Source of the DNA: DASZUK01 sp963844575
Lineage (GTDB): Bacteria; Actinomycetota; Acidimicrobiia; Acidimicrobiales; RAAP-2
DNA length: 64,000 nucleotides
Reading direction: 5' to 3'
NCBI GenBank assembly: GCA_963844575.1
Contig: CAWJOU010000005.1
Coordinates: 2,232,001 to 2,296,000 of the forward strand
The notes under the pieces were generated by a model. That model was not told where the DNA came from. It saw only the letters and a list, made by a program, of their open reading frames with translations, and did not search any database. This document shows, piece after piece, positions 7,745-15,618 of this stretch (position 1 is its first letter; every line of letters starts with the position of its first letter). A program made the position numbers and the translations under genes.

Positions 7745-8184
7745 GATGAGAGAACTACGGCCGCACCTGTCAAAAACGACAGCGTCCACATCGACGTCTC
7801 GACGCCTTCCACGCAGGTGCGGGTTCTCGATCCTGAAGTACGCATCCGTCTTCACCAGCATCTGAAGCGATCAGCGCGCGCCTACCGCGTCACAAAACGG
7901 ATGATGCTCCTCGGCCGCGGTTGGCGCATCGACAGGTGGACAGGCTGGGAGCCGGCGATCGCGGACCCGGACCGGGTCGAGGAGGTCATCACGAACGTGT
8001 TCCAGAAGCAGGGCGTCCGAACGCGGAACGGCGACGGGTTCTGTTGGGCGGACCAGATTGGCGCCCTCGGTGTCGACGGGCTTCGAGAGAACTGGGTCCA
8101 GTTGGAGTCATCTCTGAAGGAGCGCAGTTTGTCAACGGGGTGCCGAAGGCTCCGTCGGCAGTTTTTGGTGCCAGATACCGGTGA
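7745..8184 (+). pseudogene. Putative replication initiator, 3' part
   Basis: The frame is open from the IS982 junction: DERTTAAPVKNDSVHIDVSTP, then LHQHLKRSARAYRVTKRMMLL, RIDRWTGWEPAI, EEVITNVFQKQGVR and LRENWVQLE. With both IS elements removed it continues codon for codon from the 5' part. Near 8107 the frame seems to lose one base; restoring it gives VISEGAQFVNGVPKAPSAV and a stop at 8182-8184, which reads as a natural C-terminus. The rebuilt protein would be about 353 aa. The ongoing unshifted frame (to 8284) looks random. Function as for the 5' part; the frameshift call is less certain than the IS junction. Confidence 0.55.
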
Positions 8185-8204
8185 GCTCACGATCGACGGG
8201 CGCG

Positions 8205-8539
8205 CCAAGGTGGGGCCTCGGGGGAACCGAGAACCGGGAGGGCGGTCAAGGCCGGCCGCAGGGCGCCCGAAGGGGCAGCCTTGACGGCCCGGTCAGGTGG
8301 CCGGTCACATCGTGGATGCCGAAGCCCGTCAGGGCTTCGTGCGTGCGGTCCGTCTCCAGGGCCAGGCAGTACTGGCAGGGCAGCCCGGGAACCCGGGTGC
8401 CGGTCATCTCTTCGTCGAGCGTGTCGACATGGAGTGGTTCGGCCGCAACCCGGTGGGCTCAATCAACGCGTCGGCCACGCCGCAGAGCGGGGGCCATGAC
8501 TCACAACGAGCTCGCACCGGGTTGCGTCCGTCCCGGGTC
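8205..8539 (-). ncRNA. Structured non-coding end of IS110, candidate bridge-RNA region
   Basis: About 330 bp downstream of the transposase stop lack a convincing gene but carry several hairpins, for example GAAGCCC-GTCA-GGGCTTC (8321-8338) and CCCGGG-AA-CCCGGG (8384-8397). IS110-family elements encode a bridge RNA in a non-coding end (established for IS621, with the IS1111 group using the end downstream of the gene). Which end serves here is not known. Confidence 0.35.
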
Positions 8540-9556
8540 TCACCCCGCCTCGGCCAGGCAACGGATCTCGCCGTCGCGCAGGCCGTAGTAGACGAGGATG
8601 AGAAGTTTGCGGGCCGCCGCCACCCGGCCGATCCCGTTCCCCCGGCGTTCGCCCACCCGGCGGTGGTGGTCCCGGATGGGGTTGGCGGTGCGCTGTCGGG
8701 CCACGGCCTCGACAGCGGCCCAGCGCACGAGGCGGCTGCCCTGCTTGGTGATGTGGCCCCGGCGGACCTTCTCGTCGGACTCGTGGTGGGTGGGGGTGAG
8801 CCCGGCCCAGCTGCACAGGTGCCGGGCGCTCTTGAACCTCGAGATGTCGCCGATCTCGGCCACGAAGACCGAGGCCAGCACCGGCCCGACGCCCGGGATG
8901 GCCTGGACGGCGTGGTAGCCGAGGTCGCCACAGAACAACGGGGCGACCGCCTTCTCCAGCGTGGCGATTTCCCGGTCGATCAGCTCGATCAGGTCTCGGA
9001 GGCTGGCCACCCGGATGCGATAGGCGTCGGCCAGGTGCACCCGGTCGAGCAGCGCCCGTCCAGCCACGCCGAACAGGTCGCTCATGGGCACGGTCACCCC
9101 CTCCTTGGCCAGCACCGCATGGACCTGGGCCTTGAGGCCCGAGCGCAGCTGGACGAGCTTGGCTCGGTAGCGGACGAGCTCACGGAGCTCTCGGACCGCC
9201 GGCGGGGCCACCCAGGCCTCGGCCAGGCGTCCCATCCGCAGCAGGTCGACGAGATCGGTGGCGTCTCGCTCGTCGTTCTTCACCCGCCGGTGGCCCCAGT
9301 TGTTGCCGAGCGGGTGGGCCAGGTGCACGCTCGCCCCGCATTCTTCGAGCACGTCGGCGGCCCAGTACCAGCCGTAGGTGGCTTCGAGGATCACCTCGGG
9401 ATGCTCGCCGGCCTTGGCCAGCTCGGCCGAGAGGGCCACGGCGTCGTTGTCGATGCGGATCGTCTCCAGCGTCTCGCCGGCATCATTGCGCCGCACGAGC
9501 ACGCTACGGCGCCGGTGCAGGTCGATACCGACGTACTGTTGTTGGTGTTGTTCCAC
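8540..9556 (-). CDS. IS110-family transposase (DEDD recombinase)
   Basis: 338 aa from the GTG at 9556, preceded by AAGGAG at a good distance. The N-terminal RuvC-like DEDD domain is visible (YVGIDLHRRRSVLVRR with the first Asp; VILEATYGWYW with a Glu; KNDERDATDLVDLLR with the later acids). The C-terminal transposase-20 domain includes IPGVGPVLASVFVAEIGDI, a region that holds the catalytic Ser in this family, then SWAGLTPTHHESD and GSRLVRWAAVEA. Intact and full length. A longer in-frame start at 9745 runs back into flanking DNA and is rejected. Confidence 0.85.
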   Translation of the reverse strand: MEQHQQQYVGIDLHRRRSVLVRRNDAGETLETIRIDNDAVALSAELAKAGEHPEVILEATYGWYWAADVLEECGASVHLAHPLGNNWGHRRVKNDERDATDLVDLLRMGRLAEAWVAPPAVRELRELVRYRAKLVQLRSGLKAQVHAVLAKEGVTVPMSDLFGVAGRALLDRVHLADAYRIRVASLRDLIELIDREIATLEKAVAPLFCGDLGYHAVQAIPGVGPVLASVFVAEIGDISRFKSARHLCSWAGLTPTHHESDEKVRRGHITKQGSRLVRWAAVEAVARQRTANPIRDHHRRVGERRGNGIGRVAAARKLLILVYYGLRDGEIRCLAEAG

Positions 9557-9660
9557 GGGAGTCTCCTTCCGTCGTCTTCGGGTTGGTTTGGTAACCCCAA
9601 GTGTGCTTGACACACCTGGTCCCGGGCGGCGGGGGGAGGACTCCCGCTGGATCTCCTTCG

Positions 9661-10207
9661 GCTTCGATCGGGTAGTGGACCCAGCAACGCGGCTCGATGT
9701 CACGGGATCGTTCCTCGTGCTCGGCGTGTGGGCCGGTACGTTCACTGAGGCCCCTCACGCGGGAGCGGCGCTGCGCTCCTTCATCACATCAATGCTCGAT
9801 GTCGAACGAGGGGAGCACGACGACGCCGAGCACGCCCGCATTGTCGGATTTCCCGGCAACCGCTGAACCGGGGTCGAGCACCGATCCTCGAAGGTCACCG
9901 CCAACGTCGATGAAGATGGTGGCGACCGGACGAGTACCTCCCGTCACGGTCAACGAGGGACGGTCAGGGGGACCGAGGCGAGTTTTGAACCGAGGCGACG
10001 CGTCGGTCCCCCGTTCCTCCTGAGCCGGCCCAGGATCGCCCAGGTGCCTCGCAGCGGATCGCGGTGGACAACCACAACCCGGAGCCATCTGCGGCGACGT
10101 GGTGACCGTCGACTTCACTTCGCCAGCACACTGGTCACCCCGCGGCGGCTTCGGCATCGGGTTCGGATGGATCGGCGCCCTCGTGGCCGCTCTTCGTCTT
10201 CGGCACC
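9661..10207. other. Stretch without a supported gene
   Basis: Between the IS110 end and the operon at 10662 several frames are open but none looks like a conserved protein. On the minus strand, ATIFIDVGGDLRGSVLDPG (about 9868-9924) has a protein-like texture and could be the tail of a broken gene. I see no repeat, tRNA or clear promoter. Confidence 0.4.
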
Positions 10208-10537
10208 GTGGCCGTGGTCGCTCTCGGCGCGATGTTGTTCCTCGTGGTGGCGCTCGCCGCGGTCACCATCGGGACCTACATCGTCGAGGGAAGCGACCAC
10301 GGTCTCGCGGTCGTGTGCGCCCCGTACGGCCGGCGTCGGCGAGCCGCCCCGCTGCGCTGGCCCGCCGGAGTGCGTGCGGCCCTCACCGCCGCCCTGGCCG
10401 CCGTCGGCCGTTCGTCGTCGAAGAGGGCGCCAGCACAGCGCAAGCGGCCGTCATCACCACCAGTACCGCTCCCTGACCCGTACGCGAAGCCGGCTCGATC
10501 GGGCCACGTCGCCCGCGGCGCTCGATCAGTCCCGTGA
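10208..10537 (+). CDS. Possible small membrane protein, uncertain
   Basis: 109 aa in this frame: one strong membrane segment (MAVVALGAMLFLVVALAAVTIGTYIV) and then a basic Ala/Pro-rich tail. A second frame just upstream (from 10099) reads VDFTSPAHWSPRGGFGIGFGWIGALVA and would add another membrane segment if joined by a one-base shift near 10190. So this may be a frameshifted two-helix protein. No family is recognised. Confidence 0.3.
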   Translation: MAVVALGAMLFLVVALAAVTIGTYIVEGSDHGLAVVCAPYGRRRRAAPLRWPAGVRAALTAALAAVGRSSSKRAPAQRKRPSSPPVPLPDPYAKPARSGHVARGARSVP

Positions 10538-10661
10538 TGCTCGAATCGGCCTAGACCCCGTCGGGACAATTTTCGGAAGGGACCAAAGCACCTGCTCAAA
10601 GGCACTCACGCGACGACCAGCATCCATACCGCGAGCCTCGACCTGAAGCGTTAAATGGGGA

Positions 10662-10877
10662 ATGGCCCGTACGCCAACGATCGCTCCTGGAGTCCCGCTC
10701 GTCACCGTGACGAGCCGACTTCCGGCGCCGCTCGTTGATGCGATCGACGAGCTGGCGGCCGAGCAAGGCACGTCGAGGGCCGCGGTCATCCGTGACGCTG
10801 TCGAGCTGCTGACCGATCCGGCGCAGCTCGCCGCGACGGTCGCCCTGACTCTCGCCGGCGCCAAGGCGGCACCATGA
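10662..10877 (+). CDS. Ribbon-helix-helix protein
   Basis: 71 aa. VTVTSRLPAPLVDAIDELAAEQGTS followed by RAAVIRDAVELL is the usual strand-helix-helix of CopG/Arc-type DNA-binding proteins. It is the first gene of a six-gene run on the plus strand in which neighbours overlap or abut. It probably controls that operon, inferred from position. No adjacent toxin is seen, so I do not call it an antitoxin. Confidence 0.65.
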   Translation: MARTPTIAPGVPLVTVTSRLPAPLVDAIDELAAEQGTSRAAVIRDAVELLTDPAQLAATVALTLAGAKAAP

Positions 10878-11143
10878 AGACGGTCGACGACATGCCGAGC
10901 GCCGCCGTCATCAAGATCACCAGGAAGCGGCGCCGCCAGACGCGCCGGTGGGGTGAGCTATGCGTTCGTATGAACGCGGACCTGCTCGAAGCGGTCCGCC
11001 GGGCCGCGGCGCTCGAAGGCATCACGCCGCCCGAACTGGTGAGGCGACGGCTCGCCGACCTGACACCGGTGGCCGCCGCGCAGACCCGGTCGAAGCACCA
11101 GCCAGCTCACATGCGCCGGCCACGATTGCAGAGGAGCGCCTAG
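10874..11143 (+). CDS. Basic small protein, possible ribbon-helix-helix
   Basis: 89 aa. The ATG overlaps the stop of the preceding gene (ATGA), implying translational coupling. A very basic stretch (KITRKRRRQTRRW) precedes CVRMNADLLEAVRRAAALEGITPPELVRRRLADL, which has the spacing of a ribbon-helix-helix fold. The C-terminus is basic. With the RHH gene before it, this could form a pair of DNA-binding proteins; role unknown. Confidence 0.6.
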   Translation: MKTVDDMPSAAVIKITRKRRRQTRRWGELCVRMNADLLEAVRRAAALEGITPPELVRRRLADLTPVAAAQTRSKHQPAHMRRPRLQRSA

Positions 11144-11785
11144 ATGCCCGACACCATTTCGACCACGCGACTGCCGCGCTCGATCGCCGAGCAGATCGCC
11201 GCTGTCCACCGCGCCGCCGTCGAGCGGCTCGGTCCGTTGCCTGACGGCCTGCCACCGCTGCGCCGTTGCTATGACCTGCGGGCCGGCTCCTACGTCGGCA
11301 CGCTGGACGGCAGCGAGGAGCCGGCGATCGTCGAGCGCGTCGTCATCCTTCCCGACAACTGGGCGCCGTCGGCCGACGAGCTGGCTGTCATCGACATCGA
11401 CGCCGAGGGCCGAGTCGTTTGTCAGGCTGAGCGGCCCGCCCCACCGGCACCGAAGGACGAGACGCCAGCGCCGACCGGACCCGTGGTCCCGCTCGCGCCG
11501 TACATCGTCGAAAAAATCGTCGAGCGACACAACAGACTGCCTGGCGTCGTCGCCAACCGCGTCGACGGACTACCGAAGTCGCCGTCGGCGGCCGTGTTCC
11601 CAACGATGCATGTTGCCTATGCCGGCTCCAGCGGCGACCTCATCGGCGGTGCCGAGGACGCCGACATTGCCGAGCATCTCGACAGGTGCGTAGTCCTTGC
11701 CGACGACCGGCCCGTCACCGCTGACGACCTCGCCCGCTTCCGCGTGATGCCCGGCGGTGTCGTCGTGATCGGAGATGAAGCATGA
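11144..11785 (+). CDS. Hypothetical protein, duplicated domain
   Basis: 213 aa, starting directly after the previous stop. It appears to contain two related halves: residues 10-85 (RSIAEQIAAVHRAAVERLGPLPDG ... ERVVILPDNWAPSADELAVIDID) and residues 115-210 (APYIVEKIVERHNRLPGVV ... DRCVVLADDRPVTADDLARFRV). Each half has a helical start and ends with VVxLxDDxxxxADxLA. They are joined by a Pro-rich linker. This looks like an internal duplication. No family is recognised. Confidence 0.5.
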   Translation: MPDTISTTRLPRSIAEQIAAVHRAAVERLGPLPDGLPPLRRCYDLRAGSYVGTLDGSEEPAIVERVVILPDNWAPSADELAVIDIDAEGRVVCQAERPAPPAPKDETPAPTGPVVPLAPYIVEKIVERHNRLPGVVANRVDGLPKSPSAAVFPTMHVAYAGSSGDLIGGAEDADIAEHLDRCVVLADDRPVTADDLARFRVMPGGVVVIGDEA

Positions 11786-12522
11786 GGACCACCCGCCGCC
11801 GTTCGGTTGTTTCGTCGCGGAGCGTGGGGCGCGACGTCGTCCCGATGATTGTCGGCAAGATCCGGTCGCTCGTTTCAGCGTGGCCCGCGGCCGACGCAAC
11901 GGCTGCACAGCGGCGCGCCTGGCGCGGCGCCGTCGCCGGACTGCGCGACGAGCTGCGCGCTACTGGCGGCCCGGACGGCACCGACTTCACGACAGAGCCG
12001 ACAACGCCGCGGCTCGTCTGGACCGCGATCACCAGCGGTCATCACACGGCAACGGGGCCGAACGACGAGACGGCGTCGATCCACCCGGCGCCGGCGACAG
12101 CACCGCGGGACGGGTTCGTCTACAGCGCCAACGCGGCGCACACACGGCGCCTGACGACCGGCACCGCCGGCACGGTGAACGAGGCGAAGCGACTGTGCCA
12201 GCAGGCCGTCACCAAGGATCACGCCCGGAAGGTCGACGCCGGACTCCGCGACGCTCGTGGCGTCCGCAGTGCTGACGGCGCCCACGAGATCGCCTGGCGT
12301 GCCGTTCCCGGCGGCCGACACCTCGGGTCGGACAGCACGTACGGCACGACCGCGCTGGTCAAGCCGATCCCCACCGCCTCGTCGCTGGCGTGGACGCTCA
12401 AGGGCGCCGCCGGCGGTCAACTGGCGGCCGGCATCGCCCCGGACGTCCACCAGGCCAAGCGAGCAACCGAGCGGGCGCACGACAGCGCCTACGGCGTCCG
12501 CAAGAGGCTCGCCCGCGGCTGA
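11782..12522 (+). CDS. Hypothetical protein of the six-gene operon
   Basis: 246 aa, overlapping the previous gene by four bases (ATGA). The N-terminus is basic (RTTRRRSVVSSRSVGR). The middle repeats short Thr/Ser/Ala-rich strands (PRLVWTAITSGHHTATG, DGFVYSANAAHTRRLTTG), and the C-terminal half has helices (EAKRLCQQAVTKDHARKV, AKRATERAHDSAYGVRKRL). Composition matches its neighbours, so it has moved with the element for some time. Function unknown. Confidence 0.5.
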   Translation: MRTTRRRSVVSSRSVGRDVVPMIVGKIRSLVSAWPAADATAAQRRAWRGAVAGLRDELRATGGPDGTDFTTEPTTPRLVWTAITSGHHTATGPNDETASIHPAPATAPRDGFVYSANAAHTRRLTTGTAGTVNEAKRLCQQAVTKDHARKVDAGLRDARGVRSADGAHEIAWRAVPGGRHLGSDSTYGTTALVKPIPTASSLAWTLKGAAGGQLAAGIAPDVHQAKRATERAHDSAYGVRKRLARG

Positions 12523-12533
12523 CGACCGAGCCC

Positions 12534-12797
12534 ATGATCGTCACCCTGACCGCGGCCGACCGGATCATCGCCGAAGCCGGCGCGCCAGCCGCCCACCTGC
12601 CGCCCGACACACGGCTTACCGTCGCCGATCTGCTGCTCCGGCTCCTGGCGCCGATCATCGATGACGACGCGGCCCGTGACGCCATGCAGGCCAAGCTGAT
12701 CGAAGCCTCGCGGGACGACCTCGTCGCCGGGCTCCGGGAGCTGGCCGCCGGACTGCCGCCGGCGATGCCGTGGTCCGATGCCGGCAGGACTCGATGA
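12534..12797 (+). CDS. Small hypothetical protein of the operon
   Basis: 87 aa from the ATG at 12534. Mostly helical: VTLTAADRIIAEAGAPAAHL, LTVADLLLRLLAPIIDDDAARDAMQAKLIEASRDDLVAGLRELAAGL. The ORF is open further upstream, but this ATG falls 11 nt after the previous stop and begins the compact domain. No family is recognised. Confidence 0.5.
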   Translation: MIVTLTAADRIIAEAGAPAAHLPPDTRLTVADLLLRLLAPIIDDDAARDAMQAKLIEASRDDLVAGLRELAAGLPPAMPWSDAGRTR

Positions 12798-13510
12798 ACC
12801 GACCGCCCGCCCAATGTCGACGGTGCGGAAGCACGTTCGTCCCGATCAAGGCCGGGCACGTCTACTGCGACAAGGTCTGCCGTGCCGCCGACCGGAACGA
12901 AGCCGAGCGGGCGACCCCAAAAAAGCGCCAACAGAGGAGCCCTTTGGCGGCTCGGCCGTGTGACGAGTGCTCAACCTTGTACGAGCCACGGAGCGGGTAC
13001 CAGCGCTACTGCGGAGCCGACTGCCGACGGCGAGCCGCCAACCGGATGGGCCGGTACGAGCGACGCCAGGGAGTGCCCATCTGTCGGTTCTGCCGCGAGC
13101 CGCTCGGCGCGCACAAGCAGACGTTCTGCTCGAAAGAGTGCTTCGTCGCCGGCCGCTCCGACGTCGTCGCCGGTATCCGGAGCCGGCAGCTCGACCTTGA
13201 ACGACTGGTCGTAGAACAGGGTGCCGTGATCGACGACTTGCGTCGACGTCTCGGAGCCAGCCGCCACATCGCGATCGGCCCGACCGTCCCCGCGGCAGCA
13301 CTCCCGTTGGCGACGGCCACCGATGCGCTCTGGACTGCCGGCGTTCGCAACGTCGGTCCCGGCGAGCCGAACCGGCGGCTGGCGTACAGGCTTCAGGAGA
13401 TCGCCGACGGTCTGGACGCCGACGGGGTCGCGGCTCTGCTGGCCGACCTCGTTGCCGCCGACGACGCCGAGCGATTCGTCATCGATCGTGCCCGGCAGGT
13501 GGCCGCGTGA
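12794..13510 (+). CDS. Triple zinc-finger protein (CX2C-X11-13-CX3C repeats)
   Basis: 238 aa from the ATG at 12794, overlapping the previous stop (ATGA). It has three tandem four-Cys modules: Cys 8/11/25/29, 56/59/73/77 and 97/100/112/116, all CX2C then CX3C with 11-13 residues between. Each second half reads like YCxxxC plus basic residues. A helical C-terminal part follows (QLDLERLVVEQGAVIDDLRRRL, LAYRLQEIADGLDADGVAALLADLV), perhaps a coiled coil. This would be a nucleic-acid-binding protein. I do not know a named family with this exact array. It is the last complete gene of the operon. Confidence 0.6.
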   Translation: MNRPPAQCRRCGSTFVPIKAGHVYCDKVCRAADRNEAERATPKKRQQRSPLAARPCDECSTLYEPRSGYQRYCGADCRRRAANRMGRYERRQGVPICRFCREPLGAHKQTFCSKECFVAGRSDVVAGIRSRQLDLERLVVEQGAVIDDLRRRLGASRHIAIGPTVPAAALPLATATDALWTAGVRNVGPGEPNRRLAYRLQEIADGLDADGVAALLADLVAADDAERFVIDRARQVAA

Positions 13511-13658
13511 CCGGCTCAGGGCGCGGCCCCACCCGAATGACGAGCGAAGGTGGGGCCGCGGTTGAGGCACTGGGTGAGCCTCATGGTTCCCGCCGGGGAC
13601 GTTACGACATCGTCGGTCCAAGGTGCCCGGAAACCCGCTGTTTTCTCGGTGGGTCCCG

Positions 13659-13958
13659 ATGACGAGAGCCGACGTCGCCGCCGTCCTCGACCACCTCGGC
13701 ACCGCGGAAGCGACGGCCATCGAGCTGGCTGCTGCTGCGACCGTTCTCCGAGGCCTGGCCGGCGTCCTGGTGACGGAGGGCGACTGGCTGGCCGCGGCCG
13801 AGCTGCTCGACGACATGGCTGCCGCCGCCAAGGAGCCGACCGTGAGTAGGTCGAGGCGTCAGCGTGACAAGTCGATGGGAGCGTGGTCGAGCCGGGACTC
13901 GTTCAGCGGGAAAGCCTTCAACGCGTCCATGAGACCTCCAAGGTCGAAGTGGCTTTGA
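13659..13958 (+). pseudogene. Small helical protein with a disrupted 3' end
   Basis: The ATG at 13659 opens a helical protein (ADVAAVLDHLGTAEATAIELAAAATVLRGLAGVL, WLAAAELLDDMAAAAKEP). From about codon 60 the sequence turns into an IS-derived stretch and the frame runs into the IS982 remnant. The natural C-terminus has been lost or replaced. Function unknown. Confidence 0.45.
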
Positions 13959-14036
13959 GCAGCGCCGATCTTGGACACCTTTTTCGCGCCGGTGGTGGAC
14001 CGCTGCGCAGCAGCGATCCCTTGGAATCACTCGTCT
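13923..14036 (-). mobile_element. IS982 remnant (start-codon end)
   Basis: 114 bp nearly identical to the right end of the intact IS982 (its promoter end and first codons), including the ATTCCAAGGG terminal repeat. The transposase body is missing. This is a deletion relic of a second insertion. Confidence 0.8.
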
Positions 14037-14144
14037 AGTCACGCGGGTGATCGCTGGAGCTTCGCTAGACGAGGCGTACGCCATCGCGCAGCAGGGCGGC
14101 GAGGGTGGTCGGCGTCGGCATCGGCGAGACATCTCGTCTAGAAC
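14037..14144. other. Junction debris with a truncated gene start
   Basis: On the minus strand a short ORF begins ATG-CCG-ACG (MPTPTTLAALLRDGVRLV) at about 14123 and stops after 18 codons at a CGTCTAG motif. It reads like the start of a real protein cut by an insertion or deletion. Its body is not in the window. Confidence 0.35.
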
Positions 14145-15614
14145 CAATACCCATAAATTAGGGTGAGGCACCGAGGACCCGCACCGCATCGGCGGCCCGC
14201 ACGGTCGGCTGGGGCCAGGTGCGGTGCTCGGACCGCTTGAGGCCGTAGTTCGACATCTTCTTCCTCACCACGCGTGCCGCGGCCCGTAGCCGCCGGTCGC
14301 GTACGAGCTCTCGACAGATCTCGGTGAGCGTCATCGGCAGCGCTGCGGTGAGGGCTCCGCTGGCAGTTCCCAGTCCAGCGCGGGCACTGCGACGGGCCGC
14401 GTGGAGCGTGCGGGTGAAGCTGATCCGGTCCGGGTCCACGCCGGCATCGGTGGCGGCGTTGGCCATCAGCGCCCGGACGGCGTAGTGGGTGCACAGGTAG
14501 CCCCACGCCTCTTGGCGCACGCCGTCGGGCGTCTTTGACCTGAGTACGACCGCCGAGCCCCGCTGATGGCTCTTCAGCTCGTCGAACACGCTCTCGATCT
14601 CCCACCGCTCGGCATAGCGGGCGGCGAGCTCGGCCGCCGGAGCCTCGGCCGGGTCGAGGACCGTCGTCACCAGCCGGTAGGTGATCCCCGTGGCGCTCGG
14701 GCGTCCCGGGTCGGCGATCTGGTACTCGATCACCCGGACCGGGGTCACGTGCGCCCGGTCCCGCCGGTCCGTCGCCTCGACCAGCTCGGAGCGGAACGAG
14801 CCGTCAGCGAATCGCTCAAGCACGGGCAGCGTGGCGTTCTTCTTCGCTCGCCAGCACAGGTCGGCGCCGCTTGCCGCAAAGGCCGAGAACAGCTCATAGC
14901 TCCCGCCGAAGCCCCGGTCGGCGAGGACGAGCATGCCCTCGGCGCACGAGCTCGCCAGCTGGCGGGCGAGGGTGTTCTCCCCGGTTCCATAGGGAGCCAT
15001 CGCCGCCGCGAACATGGCGTGCGTGGCGCACTCGGCGAGGGCGACGAGCCGGAGCTTGGGGAACGCCGCGCCCTCGCCGCGCCCCGAGCCCGGCCGGCCG
15101 AAGGCGTCGGCGTTCTCTGGGCTGTCGGGCACGTCGAGGGTCGTGCCGTCCATCGCCACCAGGCGACGACCGGCCAGGAACGCCCCTGGGGTCTCCTCGG
15201 TGGCGAGGGGCACACAGGCCCGCCCGAACAGCTCGGCGAGGGGCTTCGGGCCGAGCCGAGCCCGGGCCTGGGTGATCGCCGGCTGGGAGGGAACGGTCCA
15301 ACGCGTCTTCCAGCCGCTCTCCCACGAAAGACCCTCGACCAGGCTGCGCATCACCTCCTCGTAGCCCGAGTGGCTGAACAGCGCGAGACCGAGCACGTAG
15401 TAGACGACGAGGCGCGCCGGGAGCAGGCGGCTCCGTCGTTCGGCCTTGCCCGTCGCCTCGATCGCCGCGTCGATGAGCGCCGGTGGGAACGTCCTCGTGA
15501 GCACGCCGAGCGCGACATGGTCCGAGAGGCGCTGGTCATCGGTCGGCTTGACCCATCCGGCCCGAGGCATCCCGACCAGAATACCACGGGTGTAACTCTA
15601 ACTTATGGGTATTG
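14145..15614 (-). mobile_element. IS4-family insertion sequence
   Basis: Terminal inverted repeats share CAATACCCATAA followed by TTAG and GT with two mismatches (14145 inward; complement at 15614). The adjacent 10-bp flanks (both beginning CGTCTAG) match at 7 of 10 positions, a possible target duplication. Confidence 0.75.
14158..15570 (-). CDS. IS4-family transposase
   Basis: 470 aa, full length for IS4. The N-terminal domain includes RLVVYYVLGLALFSHSGYEEVM. The DDE core has Asp in VAMDGTTLDVPDS, Asp in LVLADRGFGGSYE and the YREK-like signature YAERWEIESVFDELKSHQ with the catalytic Glu. Apparently intact, so possibly active. The ATG at 15570 lies 44 bp inside the right end. Confidence 0.88.
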   Translation of the reverse strand: MPRAGWVKPTDDQRLSDHVALGVLTRTFPPALIDAAIEATGKAERRSRLLPARLVVYYVLGLALFSHSGYEEVMRSLVEGLSWESGWKTRWTVPSQPAITQARARLGPKPLAELFGRACVPLATEETPGAFLAGRRLVAMDGTTLDVPDSPENADAFGRPGSGRGEGAAFPKLRLVALAECATHAMFAAAMAPYGTGENTLARQLASSCAEGMLVLADRGFGGSYELFSAFAASGADLCWRAKKNATLPVLERFADGSFRSELVEATDRRDRAHVTPVRVIEYQIADPGRPSATGITYRLVTTVLDPAEAPAAELAARYAERWEIESVFDELKSHQRGSAVVLRSKTPDGVRQEAWGYLCTHYAVRALMANAATDAGVDPDRISFTRTLHAARRSARAGLGTASGALTAALPMTLTEICRELVRDRRLRAAARVVRKKMSNYGLKRSEHRTWPQPTVRAADAVRVLGASP

Positions 15615-15618
15615 CGTC

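Larger units (their letters stand above)
8190..9660 (-). mobile_element. IS110-family insertion sequence (ends approximate)
   Basis: It is defined by its transposase (8540-9556). IS110 elements have no terminal inverted repeats and leave no clear target duplication, so the ends cannot be fixed by eye. The span given includes the long structured non-coding stretch downstream of the gene and a shorter one upstream. Confidence 0.6.

Noticed and set aside
8297..9610. 437-codon plus-strand frame over IS110
   Set aside because: Antisense to the well-supported IS110 transposase.
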